Assembly: GCA_031424995.1 (NCBI GenBank)
Contig: JANPIP010000052.1
Span: forward strand, 1 to 64,000
Length of the DNA: 64,000 nt
Source: Parasediminibacterium sp031424995
Lineage (GTDB): Bacteria; Bacteroidota; Bacteroidia; Chitinophagales; Chitinophagaceae
Direction of reading: 5' to 3'
The notes under the pieces were generated by a model, which worked only from the letters and a program-made list of their open reading frames with translations, did no database searches and had not been told where the DNA came from. How positions within the stretch are numbered: the stretch's first letter is position 1; every line of letters begins with the position of its first letter. The translations under genes and the position numbers were made by a program. Shown piece after piece: positions 43,452 through 50,806 of this stretch.

Positions 43452-44021
43452 TTACTTCTTGTAAATATCTGCCAATGTAAATGCAGCATTTAATTGGGGC
43501 AAATTAATGGTTTCCGTTAATTCAGTAAATGTTTTGGCCGTCCAGTCGCCATCAGCTGCTTTCTCAAAAAGATGGATAAGGTGTTTGGCTGGCTCAACAG
43601 TGATATAGTATTGCAGTGATGATATTTTTTGGTATTGAATAAACTTGTCTGTAAGATCGTATTTACGGGTAGAATCAGATAAAACTTCTGCAATTAGCAA
43701 TGGCTGGTATATAATATAATCTTTTTTAGGAAGGTCGGCTTCTGGTTGATTTTCAATTACTGTAACATCGGGGTAAACATAAATTTCTTCGCCTTCAATA
43801 TTAACTTTTACACTTTCTATATAAACATTAAACCCCTGTTTTTCTAAAAGGTTATGAAGCAGCATGCTTAGTAGAAAAGCAATTCTGTTATGCAATAAAG
43901 ATTCTCCAGGCATAGCAATAAGTTTACCGTAATAGTATTCGTGTTTGTCGGGGCCTTTTTCATCCAGCAGTATATATTCATCCAGCGTGAATGTTTTAAT
44001 GGAATCTGTTACTTGCTGCAT
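43452..44021 (-). CDS. Uma2 family (DUF820) PD-(D/E)XK endonuclease-like protein
   Basis: A 189-residue Uma2 protein. The nuclease fold is marked by KHEYYYGKLIAMPG, YVYPDVTVIE (Asp) and PLLIAEVLSDSTRKYDL (Glu, then Lys), followed by FIQYQKISSLQYYITV. Uma2 proteins are abundant in some phyla and their role is not settled. The next gene upstream is a paralog; their last 80 residues are almost identical while the first 110 are only moderately similar. Both carry the same promoter. ATG at 44021 is preferred to the GTG one codon earlier. Confidence 0.9.
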   Translation of the reverse strand: MQQVTDSIKTFTLDEYILLDEKGPDKHEYYYGKLIAMPGESLLHNRIAFLLSMLLHNLLEKQGFNVYIESVKVNIEGEEIYVYPDVTVIENQPEADLPKKDYIIYQPLLIAEVLSDSTRKYDLTDKFIQYQKISSLQYYITVEPAKHLIHLFEKAADGDWTAKTFTELTETINLPQLNAAFTLADIYKK

Positions 44022-44037
44022 CACTTTTCGTTTAAAA

Positions 44038-44045
44038 CAAATTTA
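44038..44045 (-). promoter_or_regulatory. Bacteroidota -7 promoter element of the downstream Uma2 gene
   Basis: TAAATTTG on the minus strand, 16 bases before the ATG at 44021. The stretch from here to the start codon (TTTTAAACGAAAAGTG) is nearly the same in front of the paralog. Confidence 0.65.
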
Positions 44046-44095
44046 TGTAATTGATTTTCAAGCAGCGCTTGAACTAAACACCCTATGCAACTGCA

Positions 44096-44647
44096 TTATT
44101 TGTAAATATCCGCTAATACAAATGCGGCGTTTAATTCAGGCAGGTTAATGGTTTCGGTTAATTCAGTAAATGTTTTTGCACTCCATTCGCCATCAGTCGC
44201 TTTCTCAAAAAGATGGATGAGATGTTTGGCTGGCTCAACAGTGATATAATATTGAAGGGATGATATTTTTTGGTATTGAATAAACTTGTCTGTAAGGTCA
44301 TATTTACGGGTAGAATCAGATAAAACTTCTGCAATTAAAACAGGATGATGCAGCACGTAAACTTCAAGGTTATTTCTGTTTAATTCGTTGGTTACTGCCA
44401 CATCTGGATAAGTATAATAATCTTCATTTTCAATTTTTACTTTAACGCTCTCATCTACTATTAGATAATCTTTTGATAGAATATTCATCAATATTAACCT
44501 GAGAAAAAAACAGATTTGATTATGTAATACGGTTGCGCCAGGCATAGCATAAAGATTACCATAAATATATTCATGTTTAATATCAGATTGCTCCTCCATT
44601 ACCAGATATTCTTCAACAGTAATATTTGACTTTACTTTTAACTGCAT
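44096..44647 (-). CDS. Uma2 family (DUF820) PD-(D/E)XK endonuclease-like protein, paralog
   Basis: A 183-residue paralog of the neighbouring Uma2 gene. Core motifs are KHEYIYGNLYAMPGATVL, YTYPDVAVTNEL and PVLIAEVLSDSTRKYDLT. From LIAEVL to the C-terminus it matches its neighbour at nearly every residue, and the bases do too, whereas the upstream half is diverged; the change is abrupt near 44340. This suggests gene conversion after duplication. The ATG at 44647 fits the promoter and the alignment with the paralog; a longer in-frame start at 44677 lies before the promoter element. Confidence 0.9.
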   Translation of the reverse strand: MQLKVKSNITVEEYLVMEEQSDIKHEYIYGNLYAMPGATVLHNQICFFLRLILMNILSKDYLIVDESVKVKIENEDYYTYPDVAVTNELNRNNLEVYVLHHPVLIAEVLSDSTRKYDLTDKFIQYQKISSLQYYITVEPAKHLIHLFEKATDGEWSAKTFTELTETINLPELNAAFVLADIYK

Positions 44648-44664
44648 CACATTTTCGTTTAAAC

Positions 44665-44672
44665 CAAATTTA
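44665..44672 (-). promoter_or_regulatory. Bacteroidota -7 promoter element of the upstream Uma2 gene
   Basis: TAAATTTG on the minus strand, 17 bases before the ATG at 44647, followed by GGTTTAAACGAAAATGTG. The arrangement matches that of the paralog. Confidence 0.65.
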
Positions 44673-44751
44673 TGCAATTAATTTTTATGCAGAAGCTGAA
44701 TTCGTAAACCGCCTGCCTGTAGCAGTATTGTTTCTGGCAAATAAACTGCAC

Positions 44752-44785
44752 AAAAAAGACCATAATATCAACTATCATGGTCTTT
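44752..44785 (-). terminator. Rho-independent terminator of upp
   Basis: On the minus strand AAAGACCAT pairs with ATGGTCTTT across a 13-base loop and ends in a T-run. It lies 23 bases after the upp stop. Confidence 0.85.
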
Positions 44786-44807
44786 GAAAAAGTATAATAA
44801 ACAAGGC

Positions 44808-45461
44808 TTATGCCTGCACTTTGGTGCCAAAAGCAAGGTCACCTGCATCACCAAGGCCAGGAACAATGTAGCCTTTGGCAGTAATCTCTTCATCAATATC
44901 GCCGCACCATATTTTTACATCTGTACCACATTCGCGGTGAATATATTCTATACCAACGGCGCAGGCAATGGCGCATACCACATGTACGGCCTTAGGGTTT
45001 CCTTCATCGCGCATGTAATTAATTGTTTTTACAAGCGAAGAACCCGTAGCAAGCATTGGATCGCTGATGATGATGATACGGTTATCTAAAGTGGGGCAGC
45101 TCATGTACTCCAAACTAATCTCAAAAGTACCATCGCTGAAATGTTTGCGGTAGGCAGAAATAAAGGCATTATCCGCTTTATCAAAATAGTTAAGCATACC
45201 ATTATGCAGGGGTAAACCAGCACGAAGTATAGTAGTTAAAACAGGTTGTTCAGCCAATACCTTACTGCTGTGAATGCCAAGCGGTGTTTGAATCTCAGTA
45301 GTAATGGTTGGCAGTTCTTTACTTATTTCATAAGCAGCAATTTCGCCAATACGCTCAAGGTTTCTGCGAAAACGGAGACGGTCAGTTTGTACATTTACAT
45401 CCCGTAATTCAGATACCCAATTGCTTACCAGGCTATGTTGTTCGCTTAAATTTATAATCAT
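44808..45461 (-). CDS. upp: Uracil phosphoribosyltransferase
   Basis: A 217-residue enzyme of pyrimidine salvage that makes UMP from uracil and PRPP. The PRPP loop is RIIIISDPMLATGSSLVKTI, preceded by TILRAGLPLHNGM, and the uracil-binding C-terminus is YIVPGLGDAGDLAFGT. Length and motifs fit Upp well. It is a single gene with its own terminator. Confidence 0.95.
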   Translation of the reverse strand: MIINLSEQHSLVSNWVSELRDVNVQTDRLRFRRNLERIGEIAAYEISKELPTITTEIQTPLGIHSSKVLAEQPVLTTILRAGLPLHNGMLNYFDKADNAFISAYRKHFSDGTFEISLEYMSCPTLDNRIIIISDPMLATGSSLVKTINYMRDEGNPKAVHVVCAIACAVGIEYIHRECGTDVKIWCGDIDEEITAKGYIVPGLGDAGDLAFGTKVQA

Positions 45462-45618
45462 TTTTGATAGTTTTTGCAGAAAGAACGCCCGAAAATAAAG
45501 GAAATTTATTTATCGGCAGAGGAAGAGATATTTAAGCATAAACATACTGCCATAACACTTAAACATCGCCATTGATGTTTTGTATTTGAATATTTCCTTT
45601 CTTTAAAAAAATTTACGT

Positions 45619-46044
45619 ATGCCAAAACCCTTCTTTTTATTGCTGCTTGTTTGCGCTACCATTTTCTCCTGCAAAGGAAAAAATGAAAAGAACTTTGATA
45701 TTGTTAACTACGAAAAGACAAAAGAAACACTTGCTGATAAAGAAAAAAGCAGCCCTTTAAGTTTTTTAAAAGTCACAGGTACTGATAAACGTAAGTGGCT
45801 GTTTGGCACCACTGTTTACAAAGGAACCATACATAATAAAGCCACTGTTTGCGCTTATAAAGATGTAAGGGTAAAACTGTTGTACTTCAATACCGCAGGC
45901 GTTCTGGTGGCAAATCATGAAGAGTTACTGGATGATGTAGTAAGCCCCAACAGCGAAATAGATTTTAAGGCAAAATACCATACCCCAAAAGGTACTGACA
46001 GCGTTTCTGCCTATATTATGAGTGCCAAAGTTGTGAAGGAATAA
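45619..46044 (+). CDS. Small lipoprotein of unknown function
   Basis: A 141-residue protein with a lipobox signal (FFLLLLVCATIFSC, Cys18). The mature part ends in a compact beta domain: GTTVYKGTIHNKATVCAYKD, VRVKLLYFNTAGVLV, and DFKAKYHTPKGTDSVSAYIM. The pattern resembles FxLYD-like or other small Ig-type domains, but I cannot name the family. It stands alone between upp and galE, followed by a long hairpin. Confidence 0.75.
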   Translation: MPKPFFLLLLVCATIFSCKGKNEKNFDIVNYEKTKETLADKEKSSPLSFLKVTGTDKRKWLFGTTVYKGTIHNKATVCAYKDVRVKLLYFNTAGVLVANHEELLDDVVSPNSEIDFKAKYHTPKGTDSVSAYIMSAKVVKE

Positions 46045-46067
46045 TCTTAAACACATAGTAACATAAA

Positions 46068-46113
46068 AATAAAGAAAGGCGACATAGTTTTTACTATGTG
46101 GCCTTTCTTTATT
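46068..46113. terminator. Bidirectional terminator with a 21-bp stem containing ACATAGT
   Basis: AATAAAGAAAGGCGACATAG plus T pairs with 46093-46113 with one mismatch, around a TTTT loop. It lies between convergent genes. The inner part of the stem (ACATAGT / ACTATGT) and the nearby ACACATAGTAACATA recall the CACATAG repeat family. Confidence 0.85.
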
Positions 46114-46129
46114 CTCTTATTGGTCATTC

Positions 46130-47209
46130 TTAATTCAAAGATGGCTGCTGTTGTGTCATCAACGCTTCATCCTGTTTAACTTTTTGCTCCCCATCCTGTT
46201 TAATTTTTTGCTCCCATGCCCATGCAGTGCGCATCATATCTGTAATATCATACTTAATTTCCCAGCCTAAAGAAGTTACAGCAAAATCGTTGTTGGCATA
46301 AATGGCAACCACATCACCGCTACGGCGTGGGCCTACTTCATAATTCAGCTTTGTGCCGCTTACTTTTTCAAAAGTGTTTATTGCCTCCAAAACTGTAACG
46401 CCGTTTCCTGTACCAAGGTTAAACACATCGCAGTTGCTGGTGTTCTTTTTAACAATCAAATATTGTATGGCCAATGTGTGTGCATGTGCTATATCACAAA
46501 CATGAATATAATCCCTTAAACAACTGCCATCTCTGGTATCGTAATCATTGCCCCACACAAACATTTTTGGTATTTTACCAATTGCAGTTTGCGTAATGGC
46601 AGGCACCAGGTTCATAGGTTTGCCTAATGGCAATTCACCAATAAGATTGCTTGGGTGTGCACCAACAGGGTTAAAATAGCGCAATAAAATGCTGGCCGTA
46701 TTTTCAACTTTTGAGAAATCTTCTATCACTCTTTCCCCCATTTGTTTAGTAGCACCATAAGGGCTTTCAGCAGGTTTAATGGCAGATTTTTCAGTTACAG
46801 GAATACTGTCAGGATTGCCATAAACCGTACACGAAGATGAGAATACAAAATAGGGCACTTCAAATTCCTTCACACACTTCATCAGGTTTATCAGCGAGAA
46901 CATATTGTTCTCAAAATACATCAAAGGTTGTTCGCAAGATTCGCCTACTGCTTTATAAGCCGCAAAATGTATAATGCCTGTTATATCAGTATTTTCCTGA
47001 AAAATTGCCCTCGTATCATCAAAGCTTTTAAGGTCTACATGATAATTTTTTATGCGTTTGCCCGTAATCTGTTCTATGCCATCAAGGGCATAAGCGGTAG
47101 AGCGTGAGTTGTCATCTACAGAGATAACATCAAACCCATTTTCTACAAGATCTACAATAGTATGTGAGCCTATAAAACCGCACCCACCAGTAACCAATAT
47201 TTTAGCCAT
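46130..47209 (-). CDS. galE: UDP-glucose 4-epimerase
   Basis: A 359-residue short-chain dehydrogenase-type enzyme that interconverts UDP-glucose and UDP-galactose for sugar use and polysaccharide synthesis. The NAD-binding start is VTGGCGFIGSHTIVDL; the catalytic pair is Ser in FSSSCTVYG and YxxxK in SPYGATKQMGE. The conserved end is WEIKYDITDMMRTAWAWEQ. Beyond it is an odd tail of about 28 residues with two copies of EQKxKQDx encoded by a 24-bp tandem duplication. Confidence 0.95.
   Translation of the reverse strand: MAKILVTGGCGFIGSHTIVDLVENGFDVISVDDNSRSTAYALDGIEQITGKRIKNYHVDLKSFDDTRAIFQENTDITGIIHFAAYKAVGESCEQPLMYFENNMFSLINLMKCVKEFEVPYFVFSSSCTVYGNPDSIPVTEKSAIKPAESPYGATKQMGERVIEDFSKVENTASILLRYFNPVGAHPSNLIGELPLGKPMNLVPAITQTAIGKIPKMFVWGNDYDTRDGSCLRDYIHVCDIAHAHTLAIQYLIVKKNTSNCDVFNLGTGNGVTVLEAINTFEKVSGTKLNYEVGPRRSGDVVAIYANNDFAVTSLGWEIKYDITDMMRTAWAWEQKIKQDGEQKVKQDEALMTQQQPSLN
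46169..46216 (-). repeat. 24-bp tandem duplication in the 3' end of galE
   Basis: Two adjacent 24-base units (46169-46192 and 46193-46216) differ at two positions and encode EQKIKQDG and EQKVKQDE. They extend the GalE tail in frame. Confidence 0.9.
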
Positions 47210-47337
47210 GTTTAAAATTATTGAAGCGGGAAATTAAGAATATATAACGCTGGTTCAAATTAATATTGCAACAACCTTATTTACAACACCATTTTACCAG
47301 CTTAATAAAACGTTAGGATGACGTTTATCCATTCATT

Positions 47338-47345
47338 TAACTTTG
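47338..47345 (+). promoter_or_regulatory. Bacteroidota -7 promoter element of rpiB
   Basis: TAACTTTG matches TAnnTTTG, 17 bases before the ATG at 47363. Confidence 0.6.
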
Positions 47346-47362
47346 CCGCCTAATTTGTTATA

Positions 47363-47815
47363 ATGAGTGCAACGTTCGATGTAAGCAAACCCATAGCCCT
47401 TGGCGCAGACCATGCAGGTTTTGAATATAAAGAAGCCACTAAAAAATGGCTTACTGAAAAAGGATATACTGTTAAAGATTTTGGTACAGATTCCCTTACA
47501 AGTGTTGATTATCCTGACTTTGCGCACCCTGTTTCTTTAAGTGTAGAAAGTGGCGAAGCTGCTTTTGGCATCCTTTTCTGCGGCAGCGCAAATGGTGTTG
47601 CCATTACAGCCAACAAACACCAGCATGTAAGGGCAGGTTTAAGCTGGCAGAACGATGTTGCCAAACTGATACGCAGGCACAACAATGCCAATATCATCTG
47701 CATTCCTGCACGCTTTGTGGCCTTGCCTTTGGCAGAAGAAATGATAGAAAATTTTATTGCTACCCCGTTTGAAGGTGGCCGCCACCAGGACAGGATTAAT
47801 AAGGTAAGCTGTTAG
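47363..47815 (+). CDS. rpiB: Ribose-5-phosphate isomerase B
   Basis: A 150-residue RpiB/LacAB-family isomerase of the pentose phosphate pathway, converting ribose 5-phosphate and ribulose 5-phosphate. Landmarks are LGADHAGFEYKEATKKWL, DFGTDSLTSVDYPDFAHPV and the anion-hole loop LFCGSANGVAITANKH with its Cys. HNNANIICIPARFVALPLA closes the fold. It is followed 42 bases later by the LpxR-like gene on the same strand. Confidence 0.94.
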   Translation: MSATFDVSKPIALGADHAGFEYKEATKKWLTEKGYTVKDFGTDSLTSVDYPDFAHPVSLSVESGEAAFGILFCGSANGVAITANKHQHVRAGLSWQNDVAKLIRRHNNANIICIPARFVALPLAEEMIENFIATPFEGGRHQDRINKVSC

Positions 47816-47857
47816 TATATTCGTTTAACGATTCTGCCAATTAATAAACAAGGTTTA

Positions 47858-48796
47858 ATGCGTTACCTTTTTTATATCCTTCTTTTACTTGTAAGCAGTT
47901 GTGTATTTGCGCAGCCTGCTTACAAGCATCAGTTAAGCATAACGTCAGAAAATGACTCTTACCTGCTGGCTATTAAAGATGGCTATTACACCAATGGCAT
48001 TTTCATTAACTACGCTTTTACCAAAGAAAAGAATAACAAAAAAATTGTTAGTTCTTTTGAGTTGGGGCAGATGATTTTCACGCCTAGCAATGTAAATTTT
48101 TACAAAGAAACTGGCGGCGGTATTGACAGGCCTTTCTGCGGCTATCTATTTCTTACCTACAACCAAACTGCATTTTGGCAAAAGGAGCGCAGCTTTCAAT
48201 GGGCTGCAACTATTGGTACTGTTGGCCCAAATTCATTGGGGCAAAATATGCAGGAAACCATACACCAAGTGCTGCGCTACAAAAAGTTTATGGGCTGGAA
48301 CACACAGGTAAAAAACCAGTTGGGTTTTAATACAAAGTTCCAGTACTCCCAATCGTTCAACCCTTTTAAAACAGGGATTATAAAAATTATTCCTTTAGTT
48401 GAAGCTAATCTTGGCACCCTATTTATCAACGCAAAGGCAGGTGGTTTTATATGTTTGGGTTTGATGGAAGAAAGCAGCCATAGTGCTTTGTTTGATGCTG
48501 CTGTAACCAATAAATCATTCAGCAAAAAACATAAAGCAGAACTATTCTGTTACTGGCATCCGCAGGTTATAGCACAGGGCTACAATGCAACGGTACAGGG
48601 CGGTTTGTTGGGCAATGAAGAAGAGGTAATTACGGCTTCGCCGCAAGCTTTTATATATATGCAGAGTTTTGGAATCATCTATACACAAAACAGGTTCACC
48701 ACAAAACTTGAAGTAACCTATCAAACGCAGGAAGCAAACACACAAAGACTTCCCCAGCGTTATGCCAGCATTGGCATTGGTTACCGTTTTAATTAA
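47858..48796 (+). CDS. LpxR family lipid A 3'-O-deacylase-like outer-membrane protein
   Basis: A 312-residue barrel with a signal peptide (YILLLLVSSCVFAQ). The LpxR (DUF2219) pattern is clear: SITSENDSYLLAIKDGYYTN, GIDRPFCGYLFL, and GTVGPNSLGQNMQETIHQVL, where the family has its conserved Asn, Asp, Gly-Pro-x-x-x-Gly and His. The C-terminal strand ends IGIGYRFN. LpxR removes acyl chains from lipid A in the outer membrane in a calcium-dependent way; here the same activity is inferred. It may be co-transcribed with rpiB. Confidence 0.85.
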   Translation: MRYLFYILLLLVSSCVFAQPAYKHQLSITSENDSYLLAIKDGYYTNGIFINYAFTKEKNNKKIVSSFELGQMIFTPSNVNFYKETGGGIDRPFCGYLFLTYNQTAFWQKERSFQWAATIGTVGPNSLGQNMQETIHQVLRYKKFMGWNTQVKNQLGFNTKFQYSQSFNPFKTGIIKIIPLVEANLGTLFINAKAGGFICLGLMEESSHSALFDAAVTNKSFSKKHKAELFCYWHPQVIAQGYNATVQGGLLGNEEEVITASPQAFIYMQSFGIIYTQNRFTTKLEVTYQTQEANTQRLPQRYASIGIGYRFN

Positions 48797-48941
48797 GTAG
48801 GTATGGTTAGGTATAGTTGCAAAGTTTTTGTTTAAACTACATTAGTAAAAGATACTTAATTGTTAGTAAAATTATTAAAGCCCATTGGTACTTTTTTTAG
48901 GCAGGTGGGTAGAGAGCTACCATATCCTCTTTTTTATAATC

Positions 48942-49625
48942 TTACATCAAACCTTCATCAGCAAAGCTGTAATAACCTTCATGGCTTACAATAATGTGGT
49001 CAAGCACTTTTATATCAAAATAAAAAGCTGCCTGTTTTATTTTATCTGTTAATGCTTCATCCTGGCGGCTGGGCCGCAAGTTGCCACTTGGATGGTTATG
49101 GCAAAGAATTAAAGAAGTGGCATTATGCTCCAACGCAATTTTAAGAATCATTCTTGGGTCTGCAATAGTACCTGTAATGCCGCCCTCGCTTATAATTTCA
49201 TGATGAAGGATTTTGTTGGCAGCATTTAAAAAAATCACCACAAAAACTTCATGATTTTTGTATTGCAATTTGGCCTGCAAAAAGGCTGCAATATCACTAC
49301 TGGCAGTAATTTTATCTTTCTTTTTGTAAGATGTGTCACGCCTTACACCAAGCTCAAGCGCAGCGGCAATGGTAACAGCTTTTGCTTCACCAAGGCCTTT
49401 AATTTTAAGTTGTACTATTTGCTTGTAATTCAGTTCACCCAGCCTTTGAAGGTTGTTATTGCACTTTATCATTAACTCCTTACTAAGGTCAACAGCACTT
49501 TTATCAACGGTACCGTTGTTTACAAGAATTGCCAGCAATTCTGCATTACTAAGTGCATTGGCACCTTTAGTCATTAATTTTTCTCTTGGTCTGTCATCTT
49601 CTGACCAATCTTTTATACCTGCCAT
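48942..49625 (-). CDS. radC: RadC family JAB-domain protein
   Basis: A 227-residue RadC. An N-terminal helix-hairpin-helix region (IKGLGEAKAVTIAAAL, 75-90) is followed by a JAMM/MPN+ metalloprotease-like domain with the metal motif CHNHPSGNLRPSRQDEALT (His176, His178, Asp189). RadC is widely named a DNA repair protein, but that role is disputed, and the biochemical activity is unclear. It is divergent from prs. Confidence 0.93.
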   Translation of the reverse strand: MAGIKDWSEDDRPREKLMTKGANALSNAELLAILVNNGTVDKSAVDLSKELMIKCNNNLQRLGELNYKQIVQLKIKGLGEAKAVTIAAALELGVRRDTSYKKKDKITASSDIAAFLQAKLQYKNHEVFVVIFLNAANKILHHEIISEGGITGTIADPRMILKIALEHNATSLILCHNHPSGNLRPSRQDEALTDKIKQAAFYFDIKVLDHIIVSHEGYYSFADEGLM

Positions 49626-49741
49626 TAGCGTTAGTTTACGCTACAATTTACGGTATGTATTTATTTTTTCCACCAAAAAGGCATAAATAATGTGCAGGGC
49701 TAAGGCTGTACAAATTATCTTCGCCGCAATCTCGTAAAGCT

Positions 49742-50704
49742 ATGAACCCATCAGTAAAGATTTTTTCAGGTACAGGCTCACAAGAACTTGCATTAAAAAT
49801 TGCACAGCGTTTTGGTGTGCCTTTAGGCAAAATAAATATTCAAAAATTTAGTGATGGAGAGTTTCAGCCCATTTTTCTAGAAAGCATCCGTGGCGATTAT
49901 GTTTTTCTTGTTCAAAGCACCTACGCCCCTACTGATAATTTAATGGAGCTGCTGTTAATGATTGATGCTGCCAAACGTGCCAGTGCCTATAAAATTATTG
50001 CAGTATTGCCTTATTACGGTTATGGCAGGCAAGACAGGAAGGATAAACCGCGTGTTGCCATAGGAGCCAAGCTGATAGCTACTTTGCTTGAAGCTGCAGG
50101 TGCCAACCGTGTTATTACCATGGACCTTCATGCGCCGCAGATACAGGCCTTTTTTGATGTACCTGTTGACCACCTTGATAGTTCAGCTATTTTTATTCCT
50201 TATATTGAACAAATGAGGTTAGACAACCTCACTTTTGCTTCGCCTGATGTTGGAAGTACCAACCGTGTACGTGAAGTGGCAAGTTATTTTAGTGCCGACC
50301 TTGTAATTTGCGATAAGCACCGTAAACGCGCTAACGAAATTGCAAGCATGGTCGTTATTGGCGATGTTGTAGGTAAAAATGTAGTATTAATAGATGATAT
50401 ATGCGATACAGGAGGTACGCTTGCTAAAGCTGCCGGATTATTAAAAGATAAAGGTGCTATAAGTGTAAGAGCATTGTGTACGCACCCTATTTTAAGCGGT
50501 AAAGCTTACGAAAACATTGAAAACAGTGTGCTTGAAGAATTGGTAGTTTGTGATACTATTCCGCTTAAAAAAGAATGTTCTAAAATAAAAGTATTATCTG
50601 TGGCAGATCTTTTTGCCATTGCTTTAAGAAATGCTTACGAAAATAAAAGTATTACCAGCCTGTTTATTCATTCGCAATTAAGAAACAGGGAAAGGGGAAT
50701 TTAA
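49742..50704 (+). CDS. prs: Ribose-phosphate pyrophosphokinase
   Basis: A 320-residue PRPP synthetase supplying PRPP for nucleotides, histidine, tryptophan and NAD. Landmarks: KFSDGEFQPIF, DLHAPQIQAFFDVPVDHL (divalent cation site), and the PRPP loop VVLIDDICDTGGTLAKAA. A TATCTTCG promoter-like sequence lies 19 bases before the ATG. It is a single gene with a terminator shared with the convergent large gene. Confidence 0.96.
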   Translation: MNPSVKIFSGTGSQELALKIAQRFGVPLGKINIQKFSDGEFQPIFLESIRGDYVFLVQSTYAPTDNLMELLLMIDAAKRASAYKIIAVLPYYGYGRQDRKDKPRVAIGAKLIATLLEAAGANRVITMDLHAPQIQAFFDVPVDHLDSSAIFIPYIEQMRLDNLTFASPDVGSTNRVREVASYFSADLVICDKHRKRANEIASMVVIGDVVGKNVVLIDDICDTGGTLAKAAGLLKDKGAISVRALCTHPILSGKAYENIENSVLEELVVCDTIPLKKECSKIKVLSVADLFAIALRNAYENKSITSLFIHSQLRNRERGI

Positions 50705-50756
50705 TTGTTTAGCTTCTCCTAAGGCACTCAGTTTACCATTCATTTTTAGCATAAAT

Positions 50757-50786
50757 AAAACGGCTGCACCAAGGTGTAGCCGTTTT
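50757..50786. terminator. Bidirectional terminator between prs and the large outer-membrane gene
   Basis: AAAACGGCTGCACC and GGTGTAGCCGTTTT form a 14-base stem with one mismatch and a 2-base loop; A and T runs flank it. Confidence 0.85.
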
Positions 50787-50806
50787 ATTTATAAAGCATT
50801 TACAAT

